40,393 bases of DNA from JAPLJC01 sp052326585 (GTDB lineage: Bacteria; Desulfobacterota; Desulfobaccia; Desulfobaccales; 0-14-0-80-60-11), in contig JBKQLU010000060.1 in assembly GCA_052326585.1 (NCBI GenBank), positions 1 to 40,393 of the forward strand, read 5' to 3'. Positions 22,525-30,558 of the stretch are shown piece by piece. Both the position numbers and the translations under genes were made by a program. Under the pieces are notes generated by a model. The model saw only the letters and a program-made list of their open reading frames with translations, was not told the origin of the DNA and did not search any database. The first letter of the stretch is position 1. Each line of letters starts with the position of its first letter.

Positions 22525-24117
22525 ATGTATCGCGGCCTTTGGCCCCTCAGCCTCATGATTGTCGTCCTGCTCAGCGGCGCTTGCGCCAAAGTGGGACCCG
22601 ATTATGCGCGGCCCGAGACCAAGGTCTCGCAGGCCTGGCTGGAGGCGGGCCAGCCGCGGGTCAGCACCGAGCCGGCGGAATACCGCTCGTGGTGGCAGGC
22701 CTTCAAGGACCCTGTCCTGGACCGCTTCATCGAGACCGCCTATCGGGAAAACCTGGACCTGCGGATTGCCGGGGTGCGGGTCCTGGAGGCCCGGGCCCAA
22801 CTGGGCGTGGCCACCGGCCAGCTCTATCCCCAGACTCAGCAAGCCACCGGCTCGGTGTTTAAAGAACGGGAAAGCTCTGGAACCCCGGTTATCGGAACTG
22901 GGCTGGCGGCTCCTAGATTCGGCGGCATCAGCTACTTTGAATCCCAGGTCGGCCTGACGGCCAGTTGGGAAGTCGATTTTTGGGGCAAATTCCGCCGGGC
23001 CATTGAATCCGCCCAGTCCGACTTGCTGGCCAGCGTCGCCAATTATGACAGCGCCCTGGTGAGCCTCACCGGGGACGTGGCCAGCGACTATATCTCCATC
23101 CGAACCCTGGAAAAGCGCCTCGACATCGCCCGGGATAATGTCGAGACCCAAAGGGAGAGCCTGAAAATCGCCGAAGCCCGTTATGGAAACGGCGCCACCT
23201 CGGAGCGCGACGTGGAACAGGCCAAGACGGTCTTGGCCAGCACCCAGGCGACTATCCCGGTCCTGCAAACCCAACTGCGCCAGGCCCAGGATGCCCTCAG
23301 CCTGCTTCTGGGAATACCGCCGGCGCGGCTGATGGAGCTGAGGCAGAGTCGGGCGGTGATCCCGGCGCCGCCGCCCCGGGTGGCGGTGGGCATCCCCGCC
23401 GAATTGCTGCGGCGGCGGCCGGATATCCGGGCCGCCGAATACAATGCCGCGGCTCAATGCGCCCAGATCGGCGTCTCTAAGGCCCAGCTATTCCCGGCTT
23501 TTTCCCTGACCGGCAATTTCGGGATGCTATCCACCGACGTGGGCAAAGATGTGCTCGGCAATCTTTTCAACTGGCGCAACCGGCAGGGTTCCATCGGCCC
23601 CACGGCGACATGGAATATCCTGAACTACGGTCAGATCACCAACCTGGTGCGAGTTCAGGACGCCAGGTTTCAGGAGTTGCTCATCACCTATCAGAACACT
23701 GTGCTCAGCGCCCAGAAAGAGGTGGAAGATAATCTGGTAGCCTTCTTGAGGACCCAAGACCAAGCCAGGTTTTTGGAGGAGGGCGCGAGAGCCGCCGCCA
23801 GTTCCCTGAACCTGGCGGTTGTTCAATACCGGGAGGGGATCACCGATTTCACCACCGTCCTCACCGCGCAACAGAATTTGCTGAGCGCCCAGGATAGTCT
23901 GGCAATTGCCCGGGGCAATATTTCCGGCAGCCTGGTGGGTGTTTACCGGGCCCTGGGCGGCGGTTGGGAAATCCGGGAAGGGCATGATTTTGTGCCTCCT
24001 GAGACCACAGAAGCCATGGAGAAGAGGACCAATTGGGGGAAATTGCTGACCCCGGCGGCCCAGACCCCCCCGACGCCAGAGCAGCAAAAAAGGTTGATTC
24101 GGGCCCCCGATTGGTAA
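22525..24117 (+). CDS. RND efflux outer-membrane factor, NodT/OprM family lipoprotein
   Basis: A 530-residue TolC-type channel subunit. It begins with a lipoprotein signal ending LLSGACAKVGPDY (lipidated Cys20), then the usual ARPETKV, WWQAFKDPVLDRFI and two copies of the OEP helical repeat. ELLRRRPDIRAAEYN separates the copies as in NodT-type proteins. It would form the outer-membrane exit for the pump coded by the next two genes. The start has only a weak AAAGGG upstream. A 168-nt divergent gap separates it from livH. No local TetR/MarR repressor is present. Confidence 0.93.
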   Translation: MYRGLWPLSLMIVVLLSGACAKVGPDYARPETKVSQAWLEAGQPRVSTEPAEYRSWWQAFKDPVLDRFIETAYRENLDLRIAGVRVLEARAQLGVATGQLYPQTQQATGSVFKERESSGTPVIGTGLAAPRFGGISYFESQVGLTASWEVDFWGKFRRAIESAQSDLLASVANYDSALVSLTGDVASDYISIRTLEKRLDIARDNVETQRESLKIAEARYGNGATSERDVEQAKTVLASTQATIPVLQTQLRQAQDALSLLLGIPPARLMELRQSRAVIPAPPPRVAVGIPAELLRRRPDIRAAEYNAAAQCAQIGVSKAQLFPAFSLTGNFGMLSTDVGKDVLGNLFNWRNRQGSIGPTATWNILNYGQITNLVRVQDARFQELLITYQNTVLSAQKEVEDNLVAFLRTQDQARFLEEGARAAASSLNLAVVQYREGITDFTTVLTAQQNLLSAQDSLAIARGNISGSLVGVYRALGGGWEIREGHDFVPPETTEAMEKRTNWGKLLTPAAQTPPTPEQQKRLIRAPDW

Positions 24118-24159
24118 ACCGACCGGGCACTGGAGGGAGCACCCTTTGGAGATTATGGC

Positions 24160-25365
24160 ATGACTGCCGGTAAGCTCTCGTCTTTTTTGCGGAAACCCCT
24201 GGCCGGGGTAGGGCTCGGCCTCCTCTTGAGTCTCACCGCCTGCGAGTCCAACGTCTACAAGCCGCCGCCGCCAGCCAAGGTGACGGTGGCCCGGCCGGAG
24301 CGCCGCCTGATTACCGGTTATCTCGAATTCACCGGCAATACCCAGGCGATCAATACGGTGACCCTCAGGGCCCGGGTGCAGGGTTTTTTGGATAAGGTCT
24401 TTTTCCAGGATGGCGACCGGGTAAAAAAAGGACAGTTATTATTCCTCATCCAGCGCAACACTTACGAGGACCAACTGAACCAGGCCGCGGCGCAAATTCT
24501 GCAGTATGAAGCCAATTACCGCTACGCCGTGATCCAAGTGGCCCGCTACATCAAGTTGGTGCAACAGAAGGCCGGGGCCCAATCCGACCTGGATAACTGG
24601 CGGTTCCAGCGGGACTCCAGCCGGGCCCAGATCCTGGGGGCGAAAGCCAACCGGGACCTGGCCGCGCTCAATCTGGGCTATACCAAGGTCGTCGCGCCCT
24701 TCGACGGCCGCGTCGACCGCCGCCTGGTGGACCCCGGCAACCTGGTGGGGGCCGGCGAATTCACCTCCCTGGTGCAGATCAATCAGATCAATCCCATTTA
24801 CGTCTATTTCACCATCAATGAAGATGACCTGCTCAAGGTCATGGGCGATATCGGGAAACCCCCCGGAGCAGCCCAAAAAGATAAGATCCCCTTATATGTC
24901 GGTCTTGCCAACGAGACCGGGTATCCGCACCGGGGTTACTTCGATTTTGCCGCCATCAGCGTCACCTCCACCACCGGCACCTTACAGCTACGCGGCATTT
25001 TTCCCAATGGGGATTATAAGCTTCTGCCGGGTCTGTTTGCCCGCATTCAGGCCCCGGTGGTGGGTCCGGCCAAGGAATCCTGGCTGGTGCCGGAGGTGGC
25101 CCTCGCCTTCGACCAGTTGGGCTCTTACGTCCTGGTGGTGGGCGCCAACAATGTGGTGGAACGCCGCTCAGTTAAGGAGGGCTCCCGGGTCGGGGAGCAA
25201 AGGGTAATCGACACCGGTTTGAACGGCGATGAAGAAGTGGTCATTAACGGGCAGTTGCATGCCATTCCCGGCAAGCCGGTGACCCCGGTCCAGGAAGGCC
25301 CCCCGCAGGCTCCGGCCGCCGCCGGCGCCCCGCCCCAAGGCAAGCCGGGAGCGAGCCCTAAATGA
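24160..25365 (+). CDS. RND efflux periplasmic adaptor (membrane fusion protein), AcrA/MexA family
   Basis: A 401-residue lipoprotein with lipobox LSLTACES, a barrel-sandwich half (GNTQAINTVTLRARVQGFLDKVFFQDGDRVKKGQLLF), a coiled hairpin of about 60 residues (QLNQAAAQILQYEANYRY to ANRDLAALNLGYTKVVAPFDGRVDRR), a beta-barrel region and a Pro/Ala-rich tail. GGAG lies 8 nt before the ATG. It links the outer-membrane channel to the inner-membrane pump. Its stop overlaps the permease start by 4 nt. Confidence 0.94.
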   Translation: MTAGKLSSFLRKPLAGVGLGLLLSLTACESNVYKPPPPAKVTVARPERRLITGYLEFTGNTQAINTVTLRARVQGFLDKVFFQDGDRVKKGQLLFLIQRNTYEDQLNQAAAQILQYEANYRYAVIQVARYIKLVQQKAGAQSDLDNWRFQRDSSRAQILGAKANRDLAALNLGYTKVVAPFDGRVDRRLVDPGNLVGAGEFTSLVQINQINPIYVYFTINEDDLLKVMGDIGKPPGAAQKDKIPLYVGLANETGYPHRGYFDFAAISVTSTTGTLQLRGIFPNGDYKLLPGLFARIQAPVVGPAKESWLVPEVALAFDQLGSYVLVVGANNVVERRSVKEGSRVGEQRVIDTGLNGDEEVVINGQLHAIPGKPVTPVQEGPPQAPAAAGAPPQGKPGASPK

Positions 25366-28300
25366 TCTCCAAGTTTTTCATCGAGCGGCCCATCTTCGCC
25401 AACGTCATCGCCATCGTCACCATTATCATAGGAATGGTCTGCTTCTACCGCCTGCCGGTAGCCCAATTTCCTCCCATCGTGCCCCCCACCATCCAGGTGA
25501 CCGCCCGCTATCCCGGGGCCAGCGCCGAAGTGGTGGCGGCAACCGTAGGGGTTCCCATCGAACAGGCAGTCAACGGTGTGGAACGCTCCCTGTACATGTC
25601 TTCCGTCAGCGGCAGCGACGGGAGTTACACTTTAACCATCACCTTTGATGTGGGGACGGACCTCAATTCCTCGGTGGCCCTGGTGGAGAATCTGGTGGCC
25701 GGCGCCAACGCCCAACTGCCCCCCACCGTCCAGGCCCAGGCAGTCCAGGTCAAAAAGGTCTCCACCGATATCCTGATGGTGGTCAGCCTCTTCTCGGAAA
25801 ATAACCGATTTAGTGAAGCCTACCTCTCCAATTACGCGGTCATAAATCTGGAAAACCCCCTGGCCCGTCTGCCCGGCGTCGGCAACGTCTATGTGCGCGG
25901 CGCCGGCCCCTATGCCATGCGGGTCTGGCTGGATCCCAAGAAACTCTATTCCTACGGTTTGACCACCGCGGATGTCATGGATGCCATCAGCGGTCAGAAT
26001 GTCCAGGTGGTGGCCGGCCAAATGGGCGGGCCGCCGGCGCCTGCCAATCAAGCCTTTCAGTTCACCGTCAACGCCCTGGGCCGGCTGGCCGACGCCAAGC
26101 AATTCGAGGATATCATTATCAAGAGCCAGCGGAGCCAATCCGCCCAGATCGTCCGCATCCGGGACGTGGCCCGGGTGGAGTTGAGCCAGCAGAGCTACGC
26201 CAATTTCACCCGGGAGACCGGCCATTGGTCAGCCGAGATTATCATCTTCACCCTGCCCGGGGCCAACGCCCTGGATGTCGCTAAAGAAGTGCGCAGCGCC
26301 ATGGCGGACATGAGCAAGCAATTTCCACCGGGGCTCACCTGGTCAAGCCACTATGACACCACCAAGTTCGTGGAACAGACGATTCACGATGTCTACATGA
26401 CCTTGTTTGCAGCCGGCCTCCTGGTGCTCCTCGTCATCGTGCTTTTTTTGCAGGAATGGCGGGCCACCCTGGTGCCCGCCACCACTGTACCGGTCACCGT
26501 TATCGGCGCCTTTGCGGCCATGTCCCTCCTGGGCTTCGGCATCAATTTGATGACCCTGTTCGCCCTGATCCTGTGCATCGGCATTGTGGTGGACGACGCC
26601 ATCGTCATTGTGGAGAACTCCGCCTACCATATCGAACAGGGCTTGCCTCCCAAGGAGGCGACCATCAAGGCCATGGAGGAGATGACCGGCCCCGTCATGG
26701 GCATCACCGTGGTGCTCACCGCGGTCTTCCTGCCGGCTGCTTTTCTGCCGGGCATCACCGGCCAGATCTTCCGGCAATTCGCCCTGGTGATTGCCTCTAC
26801 CGCCATTATCAGCGCGGTCAACGCCCTCACCCTGAAGCCGGCCCAGTGCGCCCTTTGGTTGCGCCCCAAGTCGAAGAAACCACCCAACCTTTTCTTTCGC
26901 GGCTTTAACCGGGTTTATCAGGTCCTGGAGGATGGCTATATGGCCCTGGTCTCCTGGATGGTGCACCGCCCTTTCCTGATGCTGTTAGTGTTTCTGCTGA
27001 TTATGGGGGTCACCGCCTTCGGTTTCCTGCGTCACCCCACCGGCTTCCTGCCCACCGAGGACCAGGGATTTGCCGCCCTTGTCAGCATCCTGCCCGAAGG
27101 CGCCGCGCAGCCGCGCGCCCAGGCGGCCTACCGGAAGGTCAATGATATTCTCCACGAAACCAAGGGAATACAGGCCTGGGTGACCATCGGCAACTTTTCC
27201 TTTCTGGACTTCGCCAACGTCTCCAACATCAACAGCACCTTCATCGTCTATGATAGCTGGGACAAGCGCGGCGCCGCCCTAAGCCAGGATAAGATCCTGG
27301 CGGCCCTGCGTCCCAAACTGGGCGCGGTTCAGGATGCCTTGATCTTTGTGGCGGTGCCGCCGCCTATCCGGGGCCTGGGCCAATCCAATGGCTTCCAGAT
27401 GATGGTCGAGGATCGCCGGGGCCTGGGCTATCCCGAACTGTTCAAGGTCACCCAGGAGATCGTTGCTGCGGGCAACGCCCACCCCGGTTTACGCAACCTG
27501 GCCTTCACCTTCAGTTCTCATAGCCCCCAGCTCTATCTGGACATCGACCGGATCAAGGCCGAATCGCTCCAGGTCCCCCTGGGTAATGTCTTTGACACCC
27601 TACAAACCTACCTGGGTTCCTCTTTTGTCAATTTCTTCAACAAGTTCAACCAGGTCTTCCAGGTCTATATCCAGGCCGATGCACCATATCGTATGGACCC
27701 CGAGGCCTCCCTTAGAAATCTTTATGTCCGGAACACCCAGGGAGGGATGGTGCCGCTGGGGGCCATCATGCAGGTCCGAAAGGTCCTGGGCACCGAATTG
27801 GTCACCCGCTACAACCTCTATCCCGCGGCCCAGATCTACGGCAGCGCCGCCCCCGGGTACAGTTCCGGGCAGGCCCTCCACATCATGGAGCAAATCGCCC
27901 AAAATACCTTGCCCGAAGGCATGGGCTACGACTGGACCGCCACCTCCTACCAGGAGAAGCGGGTGGGCAATCAGGCATATTTCATCTACGCCCTCTCCAT
28001 CACCCTGGTCTTTCTGGCGCTGGCCGCCCTGTATGAAAGCTGGACCAGACCCGGGGCGGTCGTCCTGGTGGTGCCCCTGGCCCTGGTGGGGGTGCTCCTG
28101 GGCCTCATCGCCCGCGGGTTCGACAATAACCTCTACACCCAGATAGGGTTGGTGCTGATGATCGCCCTGGCCAGTAAAAACGCCATTCTGATCGTGGAAT
28201 ACGCCCGGGAACTGCACGACCGCGGCGAGTCCGTTACCGAGGCCGCAGTGGAAGCGACCCGGCGCCGGTTCCGCCCCATTGTCATGACCTCTTTTGCCTT

Positions 28301-28520
28301 CATCCTGGGGGTGGTGCCCTTGCTGACCGCCGGGGGGGCCGGGGCCGCCAGCCAGCGGGCCATCGGCACCGTGGTCTTTGGGGGCATGCTCTCCTCGACC
28401 CTGGTGGCCATCCCCTTTGTGCCGGTCTTTTTCGTGCTCATGGCGAAGCTCAGCGACAGATTCTCCAAGGCGCCCTACGAAACCACTTTTAAGGGCCGGA
28501 AGCCAGGGTTTAAGCAGTAG
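25362..28520 (+). CDS. RND efflux inner-membrane pump, AcrB/HAE1 family
   Basis: A 1052-residue proton-driven drug/hydrophobe exporter with 12 helices and two large periplasmic loops. The opening FFIERPIFANVIAIVTIIIGMVCFYRLPVAQFPPIVPP, the proton-relay GIVVDDAIVIVENSAYH (Asp-Asp pair in TM4), the second-half LAALYESWTRP and the late IGLVLMIALASKNAILIVEYARE are present. Length is normal and no frameshift is seen. ATGA overlap with the adaptor gene implies coupling. Substrates cannot be assigned from sequence. Confidence 0.96.
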   Translation: MISKFFIERPIFANVIAIVTIIIGMVCFYRLPVAQFPPIVPPTIQVTARYPGASAEVVAATVGVPIEQAVNGVERSLYMSSVSGSDGSYTLTITFDVGTDLNSSVALVENLVAGANAQLPPTVQAQAVQVKKVSTDILMVVSLFSENNRFSEAYLSNYAVINLENPLARLPGVGNVYVRGAGPYAMRVWLDPKKLYSYGLTTADVMDAISGQNVQVVAGQMGGPPAPANQAFQFTVNALGRLADAKQFEDIIIKSQRSQSAQIVRIRDVARVELSQQSYANFTRETGHWSAEIIIFTLPGANALDVAKEVRSAMADMSKQFPPGLTWSSHYDTTKFVEQTIHDVYMTLFAAGLLVLLVIVLFLQEWRATLVPATTVPVTVIGAFAAMSLLGFGINLMTLFALILCIGIVVDDAIVIVENSAYHIEQGLPPKEATIKAMEEMTGPVMGITVVLTAVFLPAAFLPGITGQIFRQFALVIASTAIISAVNALTLKPAQCALWLRPKSKKPPNLFFRGFNRVYQVLEDGYMALVSWMVHRPFLMLLVFLLIMGVTAFGFLRHPTGFLPTEDQGFAALVSILPEGAAQPRAQAAYRKVNDILHETKGIQAWVTIGNFSFLDFANVSNINSTFIVYDSWDKRGAALSQDKILAALRPKLGAVQDALIFVAVPPPIRGLGQSNGFQMMVEDRRGLGYPELFKVTQEIVAAGNAHPGLRNLAFTFSSHSPQLYLDIDRIKAESLQVPLGNVFDTLQTYLGSSFVNFFNKFNQVFQVYIQADAPYRMDPEASLRNLYVRNTQGGMVPLGAIMQVRKVLGTELVTRYNLYPAAQIYGSAAPGYSSGQALHIMEQIAQNTLPEGMGYDWTATSYQEKRVGNQAYFIYALSITLVFLALAALYESWTRPGAVVLVVPLALVGVLLGLIARGFDNNLYTQIGLVLMIALASKNAILIVEYARELHDRGESVTEAAVEATRRRFRPIVMTSFAFILGVVPLLTAGGAGAASQRAIGTVVFGGMLSSTLVAIPFVPVFFVLMAKLSDRFSKAPYETTFKGRKPGFKQ

Positions 28521-28607
28521 TTGTCCGGCAACAAAATTGCATGAGGCGAAAGCGAAACGCCTGTGGTTTTAGCCGGGAAATTCGCCGGGTTTGGCCAGGG
28601 CCGGGTC

Positions 28608-28635
28608 TTGACAGGAGAGATTACTATGGTAATCT
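28608..28635 (+). promoter_or_regulatory. Sigma-70-type promoter upstream of the cold-shock gene leader
   Basis: TTGACA (28608-28613) and TAATCT (28630-28635) are 16 nt apart. Transcription should begin near 28642, giving a leader of about 150 nt to the cold-shock gene. An intrinsic terminator stands in that leader. Confidence 0.6.
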
Positions 28636-28641
28636 TTAACA

Positions 28642-28726
28642 TTGGTTAGCAGGTCAGACTGAAAGCAGGGCCGCAGGATGCTGGTCTCTGAACGGGCGGG
28701 GACAACGAGTCCCGCCGATTTTTTTT
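28642..28726 (+). ncRNA. Short terminated leader RNA or small RNA upstream of the cold-shock gene
   Basis: From the predicted start near 28642 the transcript runs about 85 nt to a GC hairpin (arms 28695-28703 and 28709-28716, one bulged G) followed by eight T (28719-28726). No ORF of note lies in it. The segment 28655-28690 can fold on itself (CAGAC with GTCTCTG, AGCA with TGCT). It could be an attenuator for the cold-shock gene or a free small RNA. I do not recognise an Rfam family. Confidence 0.45.
28694..28726 (+). terminator. Intrinsic terminator in the cold-shock gene leader
   Basis: GGCGGGGAC pairs with GTCCCGCC across an AACGA loop, followed by A and T8. It stands 66 nt before the cold-shock start codon and after the promoter, so transcription must pass it for the gene to be expressed from that promoter. 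Confidence 0.65.
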
Positions 28727-28792
28727 GCCTGACTACTGCGCCCCTGCCTCTTGGGCAGGTATATCTTCAGCAGGACCGGTAGGAGGTTTCTA

Positions 28793-28996
28793 GTGAAGGA
28801 GACTGGCAAGGTAAAATGGTTTAACGATTCCAAAGGTTATGGCTTCATCTCCCGGGAAGGCGGCCCCGATGTCTTCGTACATCACAGCGCCATCCTGGGT
28901 GAAGGCTTCCGCACCCTGGCCGAAGACCAGGAGGTGGAGTTCGAGGTGGTCCAGGGTCCCAAGGGCGCCCAGGCCCAGAACGTGAGTAAACTCTAG
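28793..28996 (+). CDS. Cold-shock domain protein (CspA family)
   Basis: The GTG at 28793 follows AGGAGG by 6 nt and gives 67 residues, the normal CspA length. A longer frame from 28751 includes non-family residues. Nucleic-acid-binding motifs RNP1 (KGYGFIS) and RNP2 (VFVHHSAI) lie in a KETGKVKWFNDSKG context. It should bind single-stranded RNA/DNA as a chaperone or antiterminator. A CCTGCC/GGCAGG hairpin stands just before the ribosome site and a terminator follows the gene. Confidence 0.96.
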   Translation: MKETGKVKWFNDSKGYGFISREGGPDVFVHHSAILGEGFRTLAEDQEVEFEVVQGPKGAQAQNVSKL

Positions 28997-29019
28997 GCGG
29001 TTTCCCGCCTCTATTGGCC

Positions 29020-29062
29020 GGGACTCCGGCGTTCTTCAGAGCACCGGAGTCCCCCTTTTTTT
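29020..29062 (+). terminator. Intrinsic terminator after the cold-shock gene
   Basis: GGGACTCCGG (29020-29029) pairs perfectly with CCGGAGTCCC (29044-29053), followed by CC and T7. Confidence 0.85.
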
Positions 29063-29187
29063 GACCCAGCTCTCCATTTACCAAGGTTCGGTAAGGGCTC
29101 GGAATCTGGCTGACCACGGAAGCCGTTTCCTGGCGAAGTGCGGGGAGCCGGTTCCTAAATTTGCTTATCAACTGGCGAGGTAAAGAA

Positions 29188-29388
29188 TTGGCACGAAATC
29201 GGTACGGTTGGGAAAAACGGGCCAAAGAGATGGCCCGCAAACAGAAAAACGACGAAAAGATGAAACGCCGCCAGGGCAAGGCCGGGGCTCCGGCCACAGA
29301 GGAAAATCCGGAGGCGGTTGACGATCTCAACCAAAATAGTGCGCCCGAGACCGAGCTGGCCAACCTCAGCCTCCGGCAAGACTCGTAA
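29188..29388 (+). CDS. Small basic, coiled protein upstream of the RRM gene
   Basis: I place the start at TTG 29188, with GAGG 7-8 nt upstream; the frame is open further up. The 66-residue product opens LARNRYGWEKRAKEMARKQKNDEKMKRRQGK, a highly charged helix typical of small conserved proteins linked to RNA-binding proteins in this group, then a disordered acidic Pro/Glu tail. It ends 10 nt before the RRM gene with AAGGAG in the gap, so both are likely made from one mRNA. A role in RNA binding is inference from charge and context. Confidence 0.65.
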   Translation: MARNRYGWEKRAKEMARKQKNDEKMKRRQGKAGAPATEENPEAVDDLNQNSAPETELANLSLRQDS

Positions 29389-29398
29389 AGGAGAAGAA

Positions 29399-29746
29399 AT
29401 GAGTGTCAAATTATATGTGGGCAACCTGCCCCACGCCATGACCGAAGCAGAACTGAATACCCTGTTTTCCGAGGCCGGCAACGTGGCCTCAGCCAAGATC
29501 ATTACCGACCGGCAGACGGGTCAGCCCCGGGGCTTCGGGTTTGTCGAGATGGACACCAAGGTGGAGGCCCAGAAGGCCATTTCCATGATCAACGGCCGCA
29601 CCGTGGAAGGGCGGCCCCTGACGGTCAATGAGGCCCGGCCGCAGCAGAAAAGCTCCTTTGGCGGCGGCGGCGGTGGTCGCGGCGGCGGTGGTGGCGGCCG
29701 CGGCGGCGGCCGGGGCGGCTACGGCGGTGGCGGCGGTTACCGCTAA
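29399..29746 (+). CDS. RRM-type RNA-binding protein with Gly/Arg-rich tail
   Basis: A 115-residue protein with one RNA recognition motif: RNP2 LYVGNL (5-10) and RNP1 RGFGFVEM (about 44-51), with normal helix and strand spacing to about residue 82. The rest is a Gly-Arg-Tyr repeat tail of about 30 residues, as in cyanobacterial and deltaproteobacterial Rbp proteins. The start follows AAGGAG by 8 nt. It probably acts as an RNA chaperone. The pairing with a cold-shock protein upstream suggests a shared stress or RNA-structure theme. Confidence 0.95.
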   Translation: MSVKLYVGNLPHAMTEAELNTLFSEAGNVASAKIITDRQTGQPRGFGFVEMDTKVEAQKAISMINGRTVEGRPLTVNEARPQQKSSFGGGGGGRGGGGGGRGGGRGGYGGGGGYR

Positions 29747-29807
29747 AGGCGCCGGTGATTGGCGGGGCGCCGTGCGCCCCCGTCATCAATAATTGAGAAA
29801 TAACCTC

Positions 29808-29859
29808 GGGGCGACAGTTGCGCAGGCTTCCAGCCTGCGACCTGGCCGCCCCTTTTTTT
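29808..29859 (+). terminator. Intrinsic terminator after the RRM gene
   Basis: Outer arms GGGGCG (29808-29813) and CGCCCC (29847-29852) enclose a second perfect stem, GCGCAGGCT with AGCCTGCG around TCC, followed by T7. A further hairpin, GGGGCGC (29764-29770) with GCGCCCC (29774-29780), stands before it. Confidence 0.85.
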
Positions 29860-29922
29860 GATGCATCCCCAGGGCGCACCTGCCGTGAGGGAGCCGGTTG
29901 GCCGCAATCCTGAGCCCCCCAT

Positions 29923-30558
29923 TCAGCGGCTAAGTTCCCCTGGCCCGACCTCCCGGTAGCCGCTGGCGGTAATAGTGGCGAAGTAGAAGGGCGGCCCCAC
30001 TGCCGCGCTGGTGGCGGCCATCTTCACCAGGAAATCCCGGCTCTCCTTAAGTAGTTCCTCCGGGGCGGCCCCCCGGCTTAGGGCCTTGGCAAGGCGCATC
30101 TCCATCCCCAGGTTCCGGGGCATGACTACCAGGTTGGACACCGGCAGGTCGCGGAGAGGCAATTCGTCTTCTTCGCTGCCCAAAAGGTGGAGCGAATACC
30201 CCGGCAGTCCAGCCACCACTCCCGCCAGGATGAAGTAGAGGCGGCGAAAACCCTCCGGTTCGGGTCCGTGGCGCGCCAGAAAGCGCCGGTAACCCTGGGA
30301 GAGGAAACCCAGGGCGAAGTCGGCCAGGTCTTCCAGGTGGTCGAGGCCCCGCTGGCGCCCGATCTCCCGGCGCAAGGCCTGGGACAGCGGCAGGCTCACC
30401 CCGGCGCCGCCGCTCAGGATGGCCGCCCGCCGGCCCAGGGGCAGCAGCTTCTTGACCAGGAAATATGCCGTCCGCCCCGCCGCATCGAAACGGCTGGCCC
30501 GGCTGTCGGTGGCCAGGATCACCCCGTGCTCATTGAAGCCCGCCAGCGCCTGGGTCAA
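29923..30558 (-). CDS. Proteasome-like Ntn hydrolase with Thr after the initiator Met
   Basis: I choose the TTG at 30558: GGGGAG lies 7 nt upstream, and it overlaps the stop of the upstream glycosidase gene (TTGA). The product is then 211 residues, beginning Met-Thr. Counting the Thr as 1, residue 17 is the Asp in ATDSRAS and a Lys-Lys pair at 35-36 stands where the proteasome has Lys33. AILSGGAG matches the conserved Gly loop. These are the catalytic features of proteasome beta, HslV and Anbu proteins. Here the Thr would be exposed by Met removal and no propeptide is needed. Family assignment beyond the superfamily is uncertain. No ATPase ring partner is nearby. Confidence 0.75.
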   Translation of the reverse strand: MTQALAGFNEHGVILATDSRASRFDAAGRTAYFLVKKLLPLGRRAAILSGGAGVSLPLSQALRREIGRQRGLDHLEDLADFALGFLSQGYRRFLARHGPEPEGFRRLYFILAGVVAGLPGYSLHLLGSEEDELPLRDLPVSNLVVMPRNLGMEMRLAKALSRGAAPEELLKESRDFLVKMAATSAAVGPPFYFATITASGYREVGPGELSR

